From NCBI GenBank assembly GCA_965661115.1, contig CBFICO010000082.1, forward strand, positions 1-11,366: 11,366 nt of DNA, given 5' to 3'. Below, piece by piece: positions 1 to 6,962 of this stretch. A program made the translations under genes and the position numbers. Position 1 is the first letter of the stretch, and each line of letters opens with the position of its first letter. Under the pieces are notes generated by a model that did no database searches, had not been told where the DNA came from, and was given only the letters and a program-made list of their open reading frames with translations. This stretch comes from UBA6770 sp965661115 (GTDB lineage: Bacteria; Bacteroidota; Bacteroidia; Flavobacteriales_G; Salibacteraceae).

Positions 1-1119
1 GATTCTGCATTAGATACAATTCAACTGCAATGCGATCCTTATGATTTGTACTCCTTTTTCAATGGCATACATACGCTTGGCTATCACTTTTTTTTGCCCA
101 ATCATTTTGGAACAGATTGGTGGAACTGGAACGCCAATTACCATCAACGCGGCAAAAAATGGGAAAAGCCAGCAACCATATCGCTGAAATTAGCTAACAG
201 AGAAATTCTGAATAATGTACCGCTGGGCATTCGCATCAATGGGAACACTTCAAGAGCATTTCCTCAAAAGTCATTTCGTTTGTGTTTTCGAGATAAATAC
301 GGTAAAACTGATATTCCTTCGCCTTTTATAAACGATTCTGGAAGGACTTACCATACCTTGGTATTGCGCAACCATGGCGCAAATTGGGGGAATTTGTATT
401 CTATTGATGCCTTAGTGCATAATTCTATACCAAGAAAGGATATAGTATTGTTGAGCAAGCCCGTGGTGTTGATGTTAAACAATGAGTTTTGGGGCATTTA
501 CCATCTGCGCTCCAAGCTGAAGTTTAATGCCAAAGAGAAAGAATCAGGTAGAGGAGTTATCAAACCGAGCACTACTGCGTATGCTAAGTTTTGTGCAGAA
601 TTGGATGCGCTTCTGACGGAAAAAAATGACAGTTTACGCTATTGCCAATTGGACAAGCATATCGATTTAAACTCGCTTCAATACATGGTGTTTATCCAAC
701 TATTGTTTGGAAATAAAGATTGGCCTTACGACAACGTAATGATTAAAACCGGTGCAAACACTCCAGCAAAATTTTATGTAATAGATTTGGATTTAGCCTT
801 TACGAAACCAATTCCGAAAGGTGGATTTTCAGCATTGTACAATTCCTATCAGAATGTCTTTATTCGATTGCACAACAGTTTATTGCAGCACCCAGATTAC
901 AATTTCTCATTTAAGAGTTTGGTTCGTAATTACTTTGAAAATCAGTGTTTCGAAAATTCGGTTGCAGCAAGTAAAACGATTTTACAGCCTTTTTCTGCGC
1001 AGCAATCCGCTCGTTGGGATAGGTATTCTTTGGAGGAAATAGAAAATTATCCAACTTCAGTTTTAGATAGTTTTCAGATGCGTAAGAAAAGATACTTAGA
1101 GTATTTGAAAGGGGTGTAA
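1..1119 (+). CDS. CotH-family kinase-like protein, 5' end outside window
   Basis: The reading frame is open from base 1 with no stop, so this is the C-terminal 372 residues of a longer gene. A TTG at 46 is in frame but is unlikely to be the true start, because similarity-like sequence (WNANYHQRGKKWE and earlier) precedes the kinase core. CotH proteins are secreted or surface atypical kinases that phosphorylate proteins outside the cytoplasm. Visible family signs, in order, are GIRINGNTSR followed by PQKSF (ATP-site beta strands and lysine, about 226-285), LVLRNHGANW (about 358-387), LNNEFWGIYHL (about 475-507), NKDWPYDN (712-735, catalytic Asp at 718-720) and VIDLDLAF (778-801, metal-binding DxD at 784-792). 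The C-terminal stretch with SARWDRY and a basic end also fits the family. The usual glutamate after GIYHLR is replaced by SK. The substrate is unknown. The gene is followed by a repeat-rich gap. Confidence 0.82.
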   Translation, partial: DSALDTIQLQCDPYDLYSFFNGIHTLGYHFFLPNHFGTDWWNWNANYHQRGKKWEKPATISLKLANREILNNVPLGIRINGNTSRAFPQKSFRLCFRDKYGKTDIPSPFINDSGRTYHTLVLRNHGANWGNLYSIDALVHNSIPRKDIVLLSKPVVLMLNNEFWGIYHLRSKLKFNAKEKESGRGVIKPSTTAYAKFCAELDALLTEKNDSLRYCQLDKHIDLNSLQYMVFIQLLFGNKDWPYDNVMIKTGANTPAKFYVIDLDLAFTKPIPKGGFSALYNSYQNVFIRLHNSLLQHPDYNFSFKSLVRNYFENQCFENSVAASKTILQPFSAQQSARWDRYSLEEIENYPTSVLDSFQMRKKRYLEYLKGV

Positions 1120-1139
1120 GATGTTTGCCGAGATTCATC

Positions 1140-1156
1140 AGCTTTGATAAGCTTTT
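1140..1156 (+). terminator. weak stem-loop followed by short T run
   Basis: AGCTT (1140-1144) and AAGCT (1149-1153) can pair around a TGAT loop and are followed by TTT, about 20 bases after the stop of the first CotH gene. The stem is short and AT-rich, so this is at best a weak intrinsic terminator. The stronger hairpin at 1187-1206 could serve instead. Confidence 0.2.
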
Positions 1157-1182
1157 GATATTACGGCTTTTATTTTGAGTGT

Positions 1183-1329
1183 CGTCATTCCCGTGAAGAC
1201 GGGAATCTCAATTGACTATCACGGTAAAAAAACATAGTTGATTATATAAATAAAGCTTGAGATTCCGCATAGAAGTTTCGTGAGGATTTTTCTTTGAAAA
1301 ATCTACTCAACTAATCTTGCGAAATGACG
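1183..1329. repeat. gene-less copy 1 of the CGTCATTC/GAATGACG-bounded repeat
   Basis: The unit runs from CGTCATTC to AATGACG. Its left domain is a perfect hairpin, ATTCCCGT (1187-1194), loop GAAG, ACGGGAAT (1199-1206). Its right domain starts with ATTCCGCA (1262-1269), closes with TGCGAAAT (1318-1325, one mismatch to a perfect partner), and encloses a perfect inner hairpin, GATTTTTC (1285-1292), loop TTT, GAAAAATC (1296-1303). There is no open frame between the two domains. A degraded right end (TTACGG at 1161) and a 16-base linker-like stretch lie just to the left, suggesting one more decayed copy. Confidence 0.8.
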
Positions 1330-1345
1330 GTATTTTTATGAGTGT

Positions 1346-1536
1346 CGTCATTCTCGAGAGTCGGCACAACGAGTCTAGAACCGACGAAGGAGTTCAGCGC
1401 AGCAAATTTCCAAGCAAAAGCAATGGTTGTCCGTAAGAATAAAGATTGAGATTCCCTGTCCGTTCGTAGGCGGGCGCACAGAAGTTTCCCAACGATTTTT
1501 TTCAAAAATCTACTCAACTAATCTTGCGGAATGACG
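1346..1536. repeat. gene-less copy 2 of the same repeat
   Basis: This copy has the same bounds as copy 1: CGTCATTC at 1346-1353 and GAATGACG at 1529-1536. The left domain is the long form with GAGAGTCG, CGAGTC and CCGACGAAGGAG, shared with copy 3. The right domain (from GAGATTCC at 1448) carries an extra short GC-rich insert at about 1455-1476, then the shared block 1480-1537 with inner hairpin GATTTTT (1494-1500), TTC, AAAAATC (1504-1510). The middle (about 1405-1447) holds no gene. It looks like a version of copy 3 without the GIY-YIG gene. Confidence 0.8.
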
Positions 1537-1552
1537 GTATTTATGTGTTTTA

Positions 1553-2017
1553 CGTCATTCCCGAGAGTCGATACGACGAGTCGGGAACCGACGAAGGAGC
1601 TCAGCGAAGCTAATCTCTAAGTATTATTATAATTGCTGCTCAAATACCTCTTCATTTAAGCGATTCATTTCTCTGTTTTCTTTTTTGATGAGGTTAAACT
1701 TCCATTCACGATTCCATTTCTTAAGCACCTTTTCTCTGTGTATTGCTTCTTCAATGTTTAAAAAGCTTTCGTGATAGATTAGGTCTTTGCAATTGTATTT
1801 TGCAGTAAAGTTACTTCCCGTTCCATCTTGATGATCAAATACCCTTGCAGAGAGGCTTGAAGTGACACCAACGTAAAGAACCGTTCTGTCTTTATTGGTC
1901 ATGATGTATACGTAACCGCCTCTTTCCATTTGCTATAATTAAAACGTGAGATTCCGCACAGAAGTTTCCCAACGATTTTTTACAAAAAATCTACTCAACT
2001 AATCTTGCGGAATGACG
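1553..2017. mobile_element. repeat copy 3, carrying a GIY-YIG gene; candidate mobile element
   Basis: CGTCATTC (1553-1560) and GAATGACG (2010-2017) bound a 465-bp unit with the same left and right domains as copies 1 and 2, but with a minus-strand GIY-YIG gene between them. The left domain folds through TTCCCGA (1558-1564) and TCGGGAA (1581-1587) and ends at CTAAG (1621), six bases before the gene's stop. The right domain has ATTCCGCA (1951-1958) pairing with TGCGGAAT (2006-2013), around the inner hairpin GATTTTTT (1974-1981) and AAAAAATC (1984-1991), and forms the gene's 5' leader. No target-site duplication is obvious. Calling it mobile is an inference from the filled and empty copies, and the true ends could be drawn differently (see findings). 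Confidence 0.5.
1627..1929 (-). CDS. solo GIY-YIG endonuclease-domain protein (YhbQ/URI-like)
   Basis: This 100-residue protein is almost entirely one GIY-YIG nuclease domain, the size usual for single-domain members. Visible landmarks are GGYVYIM (residues 4-10, the GIY part, Tyr8), LYVG (18-21, the YIG part, Tyr19), Arg29, His33, FTAKYN (41-46) and EAIHREKVLKKW (61-72), whose Glu66 is the likely metal-binding glutamate. All expected catalytic positions look intact, so it is probably an active DNA nuclease; its substrate is unknown. The start is the ATG with complement at 1927-1929, since GGYVYIM begins three residues in. No Shine-Dalgarno sequence is visible upstream. The gene stands alone, opposite in strand to every neighbour, inside a structured repeat, which suggests the protein acts on that repeat. 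The last 15 or so residues are acidic and not part of the core fold. Confidence 0.88.
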   Translation of the reverse strand: MERGGYVYIMTNKDRTVLYVGVTSSLSARVFDHQDGTGSNFTAKYNCKDLIYHESFLNIEEAIHREKVLKKWNREWKFNLIKKENREMNRLNEEVFEQQL

Positions 2018-2033
2018 GCATTTTTATGATTTA

Positions 2034-2097
2034 CGTCATTCTCGAGAGCCTGTCTACCGAGCAGGCAGGAAGGAACGACGAGTTGGGAATCTCTAAG
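2034..2097. repeat. left domain only of the same repeat (copy 4)
   Basis: CGTCATTC at 2034-2041 starts a fourth left domain, which ends at AATCTCTAAG (2088-2097), the same ten bases that end the left domain of copy 3. An extra small inverted repeat, GCCTG (2048-2052) with CAGGC (2062-2066), is nested inside. No matching right domain follows, so the array ends here. Confidence 0.65.
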
Positions 2098-2276
2098 TCC
2101 CAATAGAAGTATCAATTTTAGTTTAATAATATTTTCCACCTCAAGCCAGCTAAGCTCTATATTTTGGATAGAATTTTAATAACCTCTTAGAAGTCAGCCC
2201 GAGATGATCAGTAATCGTTCATTAATATAAGCCGTAACTTTCATCGCAACTGCATCTCTAAAACGAAGCACTACCT
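2098..2276. other. AT-rich intergenic stretch before the first operon
   Basis: I see no gene, RNA or clear repeat here. It separates the repeat array from the polymerase operon and would hold upstream promoter elements. No convincing -33 TTG box is visible at the right distance from the box at 2277. Confidence 0.5.
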
Positions 2277-2284
2277 TAAATTTG
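2277..2284 (+). promoter_or_regulatory. Bacteroidetes-type -7 box (TAnnTTTG) before polymerase operon
   Basis: TAAATTTG matches the known Bacteroidetes -7 consensus TAnnTTTG exactly and lies 12 bases before the ATG at 2297, so the mRNA would have a very short leader. An in-frame TTG at 2282 lies inside this box, which argues for the ATG at 2297 as the start. The motif is short and can arise by chance in AT-rich DNA, and no -33 box is seen. Confidence 0.45.
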
Positions 2285-2296
2285 ACCACTCTAATT

Positions 2297-3601
2297 ATGG
2301 ATAGACGAAATTTAGTATCCTTCCTAATCGTAGTTTTACTCTGGGTGGTTTCAGGAATGTTTCTGGGGCCTGTGGTATATGGAGTTGCAGTTATCACTTG
2401 GTTTTTGTGGTTGCGCTCAGATCGATACATCGAACTGTTTATTGGGTTTTTAATCGTACTGGTTTTATCCGATAGTTTAGAAGATAACCTCCGTTTTGCT
2501 GGCACTTTAAAAACCTTCTACATTTTATTTTTAGGCTTAGCCGTGCTACTAAAAAGACGTGTTACAGGGATTTTTCCTAAAGTATTAATTCCCTATGCAC
2601 CCTACTTGTTTATTGCTTTTCTGTGTTTGTTGTGGAGTCCGGCATTGGTAGCGGGCTTGCAGAAAACAGTGAGTTATGGTTTGCTCTTTTTTTTAGGTCC
2701 TAGCATAGCGCATTTCCTCTATACTGAGCGTTTGGACTTTTTTAAAATCATGAATTATTTTACAGGATTTATTTTAGTCCTTTCATTTCTGGTTTTTTTG
2801 CTGCTACCTGAAGTAGGTACTTCACATGGAGGACGACTTAGGGGGATTTTTGGTAACCCAAACGGATTGGGTTTATTCATTATAGTTACCTTCTTGTTTT
2901 ATCAGTTTACTATGTGGCAAGACAAGGCTATTCTATCCCGATTTGAACGCATTTCGTTGTTAGTATTGTTTGGAGCCGCAACTGTGCTTACTGGTTCAAG
3001 AAATGCTTTGCTCTCCATTCTTTTGTTTTATGTATTCGAATTTACTTTCCGAAATTTCAAATACCTCGGAATAGTGGTGTCGGTGTTTATCATAGTTGGT
3101 TTGAACTTCTTGTTAGCCAATGCAATAGAGATTATTCGAGCCCTGTCGTTAGAGGAGTTTTTTAGATTAGAAACGCTTGTAGAAGGGTCGGGTCGATTAA
3201 TTGCTTGGCAGTTTGCATGGCAGAAAATTCAAGATAGTTTTTACTTGGGACGAGGTATCGGTTTTGATGAGTTTTTGATGCGCTCCAACGCTATGTACTT
3301 GTCTAAACTAGGTCATGAAGGGGGGGTACATAATACCTATCTAATTATCTGGCTGAACACAGGTTTAGTGGGGGTGGTTGCGTTTTTCGGTGCGCTGTTT
3401 TATTTGTTTTCAAAGGCGTCAGCTCGTACTTTATTTGCTTTTCCGTTTTTGTTTACGGTGTTGTTTTGTATCAGTTTTGAGCCTTGGTTAGCAGCAAGTC
3501 TGAATCCATATACCATTGTTTTTCTGACCATTTTAACGGGTCTATTTATCGCTCCAGAATCGCTTGCGATTAACAAAATAGAAATGGAGGAAGACGAATG
3601 A
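2297..3601 (+). CDS. O-antigen polymerase/ligase-like membrane protein (Wzy/WaaL, Wzy_C type)
   Basis: A 434-residue polytopic inner-membrane protein with roughly ten to twelve hydrophobic segments, the usual size for Wzy polymerases and WaaL ligases, which join lipid-linked oligosaccharides outside the cytoplasmic membrane. Family signs are GRLRGIFGNPNGLG (residues 179-192), the TGSRNALL turn (232-239), GSGRLIAWQFAW (297-308), then a large periplasmic loop with LGRGIGF (317-323) and GGVHNTYL (342-349), the histidine-asparagine motif typical of this family. Polymerase and ligase cannot be told apart from sequence. The ATG at 2297 is preferred over the upstream in-frame TTG at 2282. It is the first gene of a coupled operon: its TGA overlaps the next ATG as ATGA. 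The nearby modifying enzymes suggest that it assembles a surface or secreted polysaccharide. Confidence 0.88.
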   Translation: MDRRNLVSFLIVVLLWVVSGMFLGPVVYGVAVITWFLWLRSDRYIELFIGFLIVLVLSDSLEDNLRFAGTLKTFYILFLGLAVLLKRRVTGIFPKVLIPYAPYLFIAFLCLLWSPALVAGLQKTVSYGLLFFLGPSIAHFLYTERLDFFKIMNYFTGFILVLSFLVFLLLPEVGTSHGGRLRGIFGNPNGLGLFIIVTFLFYQFTMWQDKAILSRFERISLLVLFGAATVLTGSRNALLSILLFYVFEFTFRNFKYLGIVVSVFIIVGLNFLLANAIEIIRALSLEEFFRLETLVEGSGRLIAWQFAWQKIQDSFYLGRGIGFDEFLMRSNAMYLSKLGHEGGVHNTYLIIWLNTGLVGVVAFFGALFYLFSKASARTLFAFPFLFTVLFCISFEPWLAASLNPYTIVFLTILTGLFIAPESLAINKIEMEEDE

Positions 3602-4512
3602 TGAAAAAGTTGTTCTTCCTTTTTATCGGGTTATTAGTATTGGTTTGCTCATTAGAATTGCTTTTAAGAGCAATTGGTTTGGGAAGTTGGATTGTATATG
3701 AAAGCCACCCAAAGTACGAGTATTTTCAACTACCCAATCAGCAATTCAAACGTTTTGGAAATTCCTATTCTACCAATTCGTTAGGTATGAGAGGCTCTAG
3801 AGAACCTACATCTACTGGAATTCAAATCCTGAAATTTGGAGACTCCGTACTTAACGGCGGCTCAAAACTGTCGGATAAAGAAAATGTATCTAACTTGATT
3901 TCGGATTCATTAACTAGCCTAGGTATCGAAAATACTGTGTTGAATATTTCTGCAGGTAGTTGGGGGGTAGAGAATGCTTTTCGGTATTTTCAAAATAAAA
4001 ACCTTCGCACCGATATTATTGTTTTGGTATTTAGTAGCCATGATTTTACGGATAATATGCATTTTAAAAATGTGGTTGGTACGCATCCTAATTGGCCTAA
4101 CAGAGAGCCAATTTGTGCAATTGATGATTTATGGAGCAAATGGTTAAAATATAAACTTGGTTCTTTTATTGGCGTAGATTTTCAAGAACTGAACTATCTA
4201 AATGGGGTAGTTGATACTTCTCAGAGCCCGGGTTGGGAGCAATTTAATTCCTATTGTTCAATCAACGATATTCCGCTGTTGGTGTACTTACATCCAGAAC
4301 AAAGTGAGTTGGCGTCCAAATCTTGGTCACAGCCAGGTGATAAATTAATCGCATGGTTAGAGAAAAATAAGATTAACTATATAAGTGGATTACAAATGGG
4401 ATATTTAAACAGGTGCTATGCAGATAACATTCATTTAAATGCTGAAGGTCATCGCTCTATTGCGGCAAATATCTTTCCTTCGTTGCTGGAAATAATTGAA
4501 CAGAAAAAGTGA
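3598..4512 (+). CDS. membrane-anchored SGNH/GDSL hydrolase-like protein
   Basis: This 304-residue protein has an N-terminal hydrophobic anchor (residues 4-22 or so), with the rest predicted outside the cytoplasm. SGNH enzymes are serine esterases or acyl transferases, often acting on acetylated glycans. Block I is FGDSVLNGG (residues 80-88, nucleophile Ser83), block II is ISAGSWG (117-123, Gly120), and block V is DNIHLNAEGH (276-285, Asp276 and His279 of the triad). The preceding NSLGMRGSRE (60-69) is also usual for exopolysaccharide-linked members. Block III, normally GxND, reads SSHDFTDN (146-153), so the oxyanion-hole asparagine is shifted or missing. It overlaps both neighbours by 4 bp (ATGA before, GTGA after). 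No membrane acyl donor protein (MBOAT) is in the window, so removal of acyl groups is as likely as transfer. Confidence 0.8.
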   Translation: MMKKLFFLFIGLLVLVCSLELLLRAIGLGSWIVYESHPKYEYFQLPNQQFKRFGNSYSTNSLGMRGSREPTSTGIQILKFGDSVLNGGSKLSDKENVSNLISDSLTSLGIENTVLNISAGSWGVENAFRYFQNKNLRTDIIVLVFSSHDFTDNMHFKNVVGTHPNWPNREPICAIDDLWSKWLKYKLGSFIGVDFQELNYLNGVVDTSQSPGWEQFNSYCSINDIPLLVYLHPEQSELASKSWSQPGDKLIAWLEKNKINYISGLQMGYLNRCYADNIHLNAEGHRSIAANIFPSLLEIIEQKK

Positions 4513-6962
4513 TTAAAATTAGTGTCAAACGATTATTATGGCTGCTCTTGATTGTGGGAGTTGCAGTGGGTTTTAACAAGTTTAATGGGCTGGTGAAACA
4601 ACGCAGATACAAAAACGCTTTTTCATTTTTATCCGTTTCAGCTTCCAACTACCTCCAAGGACAATCTGCCGATTTTAGTGCCTCCATTAACATCAAACCA
4701 GAACATTTTCAAAAGATTGAAGAAGTGCGTAACGCTGCGCTAAAACGCGGTGTGATTATTCAACCAGAAGACCCATACGTGCCTTGTGTTATTGAATTTA
4801 ACGGCGAAAAAATTAAAGGAGAAATTCGCCTCAAAGGAAAAATGACCGATCATGTTTCAGGCAAAAAATGGTCATTTCGGGTAAAAACCAAAAAGAACAA
4901 AGCGTTTATGGGTATGCAGCGGTTTACGTTGCAGCATCCCGGTACCAGAGGGTACGTTTATGAATGGTTGCATCACCAACTGTGTAAACATGAAGGAATT
5001 ATTGCGCTGCGTTATGAGTTTATCAACCTGACCCTAAATGGTGAGGATTTGGGTGTTTATGCCGTTGAAGAAAATTTTGGTCAGCCCTTAGTGCAGAACA
5101 ACGAACGACCTAAAGGCCCTGTGTTTCGGTTTAATCCAACATTGTATTGGCAAGCGCGATTGAATGCGGTAAACCGAGTTTACATTGCACAGGAATTCAC
5201 CAATTTCCAGAATGCACACGTTGAGGCGTTTTCTAAAAAGGAGACCTTTACCGATTCCACGTTAAAAGCTGCTTTTGTTGAGGTAAACAACCTTATGAAC
5301 CAGGTGCGTTGGGGGCAAGTTTCTATTGCCGAGGCCTTTGATGTGGAAAAGCTGGCCATGCGTTACGCGCTCTTGGATATGTGCGGTGGCTATCATAGTG
5401 TAGATTGGAGCGATGTGAAATTTTATTACAATCCCGTGCTCAATAAAATTGAACCAGTGGCTTACGAGAGTTTTGGTCCCCGTTGGATTGATCACATTAT
5501 CGGAAATTATCGATTTGTGGAAGAAAAAGAGGCCTTTCCGAGCGAATACCACGATATCATCTTTAACGATAGAGCATTTTTTGAAGCATACATAAAAGCG
5601 TTGCGCAAAGTATCAGCACCGGGTTATTTTGAAAGTTCTTTGGCGCCCATTCAAGGTGAGTTAGATAAACGAGTGGCCATTCAATACAGTGAATTCCCGT
5701 ATAAAGATTTTAATCTGGAGGTGTTTAAATACAATAGACGCATGATTCAAAAATCATTGAATGCTCCTAAGTTTGTTCATGCTTATTTGGGCGAAAGAAC
5801 TGCGGATAGTCTGTCTTTAAAACTTCAGGTTATCGAGAGTTTACCATCTGAAGTATTGGGTGTTGAGGTAGAAGATGTTTATTATCCTTTTGAAAAGGCT
5901 GCGGTGTTACCCGGCTTGTCTCGTAAACATGAACCCGTTTTTAAAACCTTAAATTTTGCGTTGGATTCGTCTATAGTGATAGATACAGAGCGCGCCAAGA
6001 ATATAAAGGTGGTTTATCGTTTACTGGGCGATTCAGTCCAAAAAATTTGTGAGGTTTTCCCTTATTTAATCGGTGATTTGGAGCCAACTATTGTTTCGGA
6101 GGGTTATCGGATTTTTAATTCCACTGATAAATTCATTACGATAGATTCAAGTGTTAAAACGTATTCGTTTAATGCATCATTTGCTGAGTTGAAGGAAAAA
6201 ATATCAATACCAAAAGGCTGGACGATAAGAGCCGTTTCACCTTTAAAATTAGAATTTAAGTATAACGCAGCTCTACAGATTAATGGCAAATTAGCATGGA
6301 GTGGAACCGATGAAAATCCAATCCAAGTGATTGTTGGAACGAATCAAGCCAATTGGTTGCGTGTAATTGATGCACATGCGGTTCTCAAAAACGTGTTAGT
6401 TGAATCAACTTCCAATGCTGATGTTATGGTTTATAACGGTAAACTCAGTTTGGAAAACTTTGCTTTTATTGGTGCTTCTGAAAGGTTTATTACCTGTTTT
6501 AGGTCTGAGTTATCCTTAAAAAATGTGGTTTTAAACGGAGCAAGTCAATCGGCAATTAAAATATCTTACGGTACCAATGAATTCAGCCAAATTAAGTTTT
6601 TGAATTGCACTACTGCGATCGATTCAAAAGGAGGAGTAGTAGAATTGAGTAACTCTTCTTTTTTTAATTGTAAACAGGCAATAGATACGAAACGAAACGA
6701 CAAGGTTAGCTTTAAGGAAGTAAAAATAGATGCGTCCGAAACTAGTATTGAAGTGCGTGATGGTTCTGTATTTATCTGGAACGGAGGAACTATTTCAAAT
6801 GCGGAAAAGGCGTTTAAAGTGCACCGTAAAGGCAATTTGTACGGACCTGCAAAGTCGGAAATTTCAGGCGTTGAATTCGATAATGTAGAAACTGTTTTTG
6901 AGTTAGAAGAAAACAACACCTTGTTGCTAAACGGTGCATCTCAAAATCCAACGGAAAAATGA
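4509..6962 (+). CDS. membrane-anchored CotH-like kinase with C-terminal beta-helix-like region
   Basis: An 817-residue protein starting at a GTG that overlaps the previous stop (GTGA). A hydrophobic segment at residues 8-22 acts as signal or anchor. The CotH domain spans roughly residues 85-415: IKGEIRLKG (102-110), GKKWSFRVK (118-126), GMQRFTLQHPG (135-145), LNGEDLGVYAVEENF (176-190) and the catalytic-region GGYHSVDWSDVKFYYNP (293-309), with Asp299 and Asp302. Where family members usually have an Asp in a GFD or DxD motif, this one has AYESFG (318-323), so Glu320 replaces the metal-binding Asp. After a linker, residues 610-810 show short repeating strands with N- and S-rich turns (NVLVES, NFAFIGA, NVVLNGA, QIKFLNC, NSSFFNC, GGTISNA), like a right-handed parallel beta-helix that may bind glycan. 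It is much longer than a minimal CotH. The substrate is unknown. Confidence 0.8.
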   Translation: MIKISVKRLLWLLLIVGVAVGFNKFNGLVKQRRYKNAFSFLSVSASNYLQGQSADFSASINIKPEHFQKIEEVRNAALKRGVIIQPEDPYVPCVIEFNGEKIKGEIRLKGKMTDHVSGKKWSFRVKTKKNKAFMGMQRFTLQHPGTRGYVYEWLHHQLCKHEGIIALRYEFINLTLNGEDLGVYAVEENFGQPLVQNNERPKGPVFRFNPTLYWQARLNAVNRVYIAQEFTNFQNAHVEAFSKKETFTDSTLKAAFVEVNNLMNQVRWGQVSIAEAFDVEKLAMRYALLDMCGGYHSVDWSDVKFYYNPVLNKIEPVAYESFGPRWIDHIIGNYRFVEEKEAFPSEYHDIIFNDRAFFEAYIKALRKVSAPGYFESSLAPIQGELDKRVAIQYSEFPYKDFNLEVFKYNRRMIQKSLNAPKFVHAYLGERTADSLSLKLQVIESLPSEVLGVEVEDVYYPFEKAAVLPGLSRKHEPVFKTLNFALDSSIVIDTERAKNIKVVYRLLGDSVQKICEVFPYLIGDLEPTIVSEGYRIFNSTDKFITIDSSVKTYSFNASFAELKEKISIPKGWTIRAVSPLKLEFKYNAALQINGKLAWSGTDENPIQVIVGTNQANWLRVIDAHAVLKNVLVESTSNADVMVYNGKLSLENFAFIGASERFITCFRSELSLKNVVLNGASQSAIKISYGTNEFSQIKFLNCTTAIDSKGGVVELSNSSFFNCKQAIDTKRNDKVSFKEVKIDASETSIEVRDGSVFIWNGGTISNAEKAFKVHRKGNLYGPAKSEISGVEFDNVETVFELEENNTLLLNGASQNPTEK

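Noticed and set aside
46..48. TTG as the start of the first CotH gene
   Set aside because: The same frame is open back to base 1 and reads as ordinary protein, so the gene starts before the window.
1311..1517. 68-codon open frame on the minus strand in the repeat array
   Set aside because: It spans repeat copies 1 and 2 and changes character at their junction. It has no protein family features.
1553..2017. IS200/IS605-type insertion sequence
   Set aside because: The hairpin ends recall that group, but the encoded protein is a GIY-YIG nuclease with no HUH transposase motif.
1183..2097. CRISPR array
   Set aside because: The units are long, internally palindromic and unequal, with only 16-bp similar linkers rather than unique spacers of constant length, and no cas gene is present.
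2282..2284. TTG as the start of the polymerase gene
   Set aside because: It lies within a TAnnTTTG promoter-like box, and the ATG at 2297 gives a normal membrane-protein N-terminus.
2194..2505. 103-codon open frame on the minus strand over the start of the polymerase gene
   Set aside because: It is antisense to a well supported membrane protein and its low-complexity S/T/K/R composition is typical of a shadow frame.
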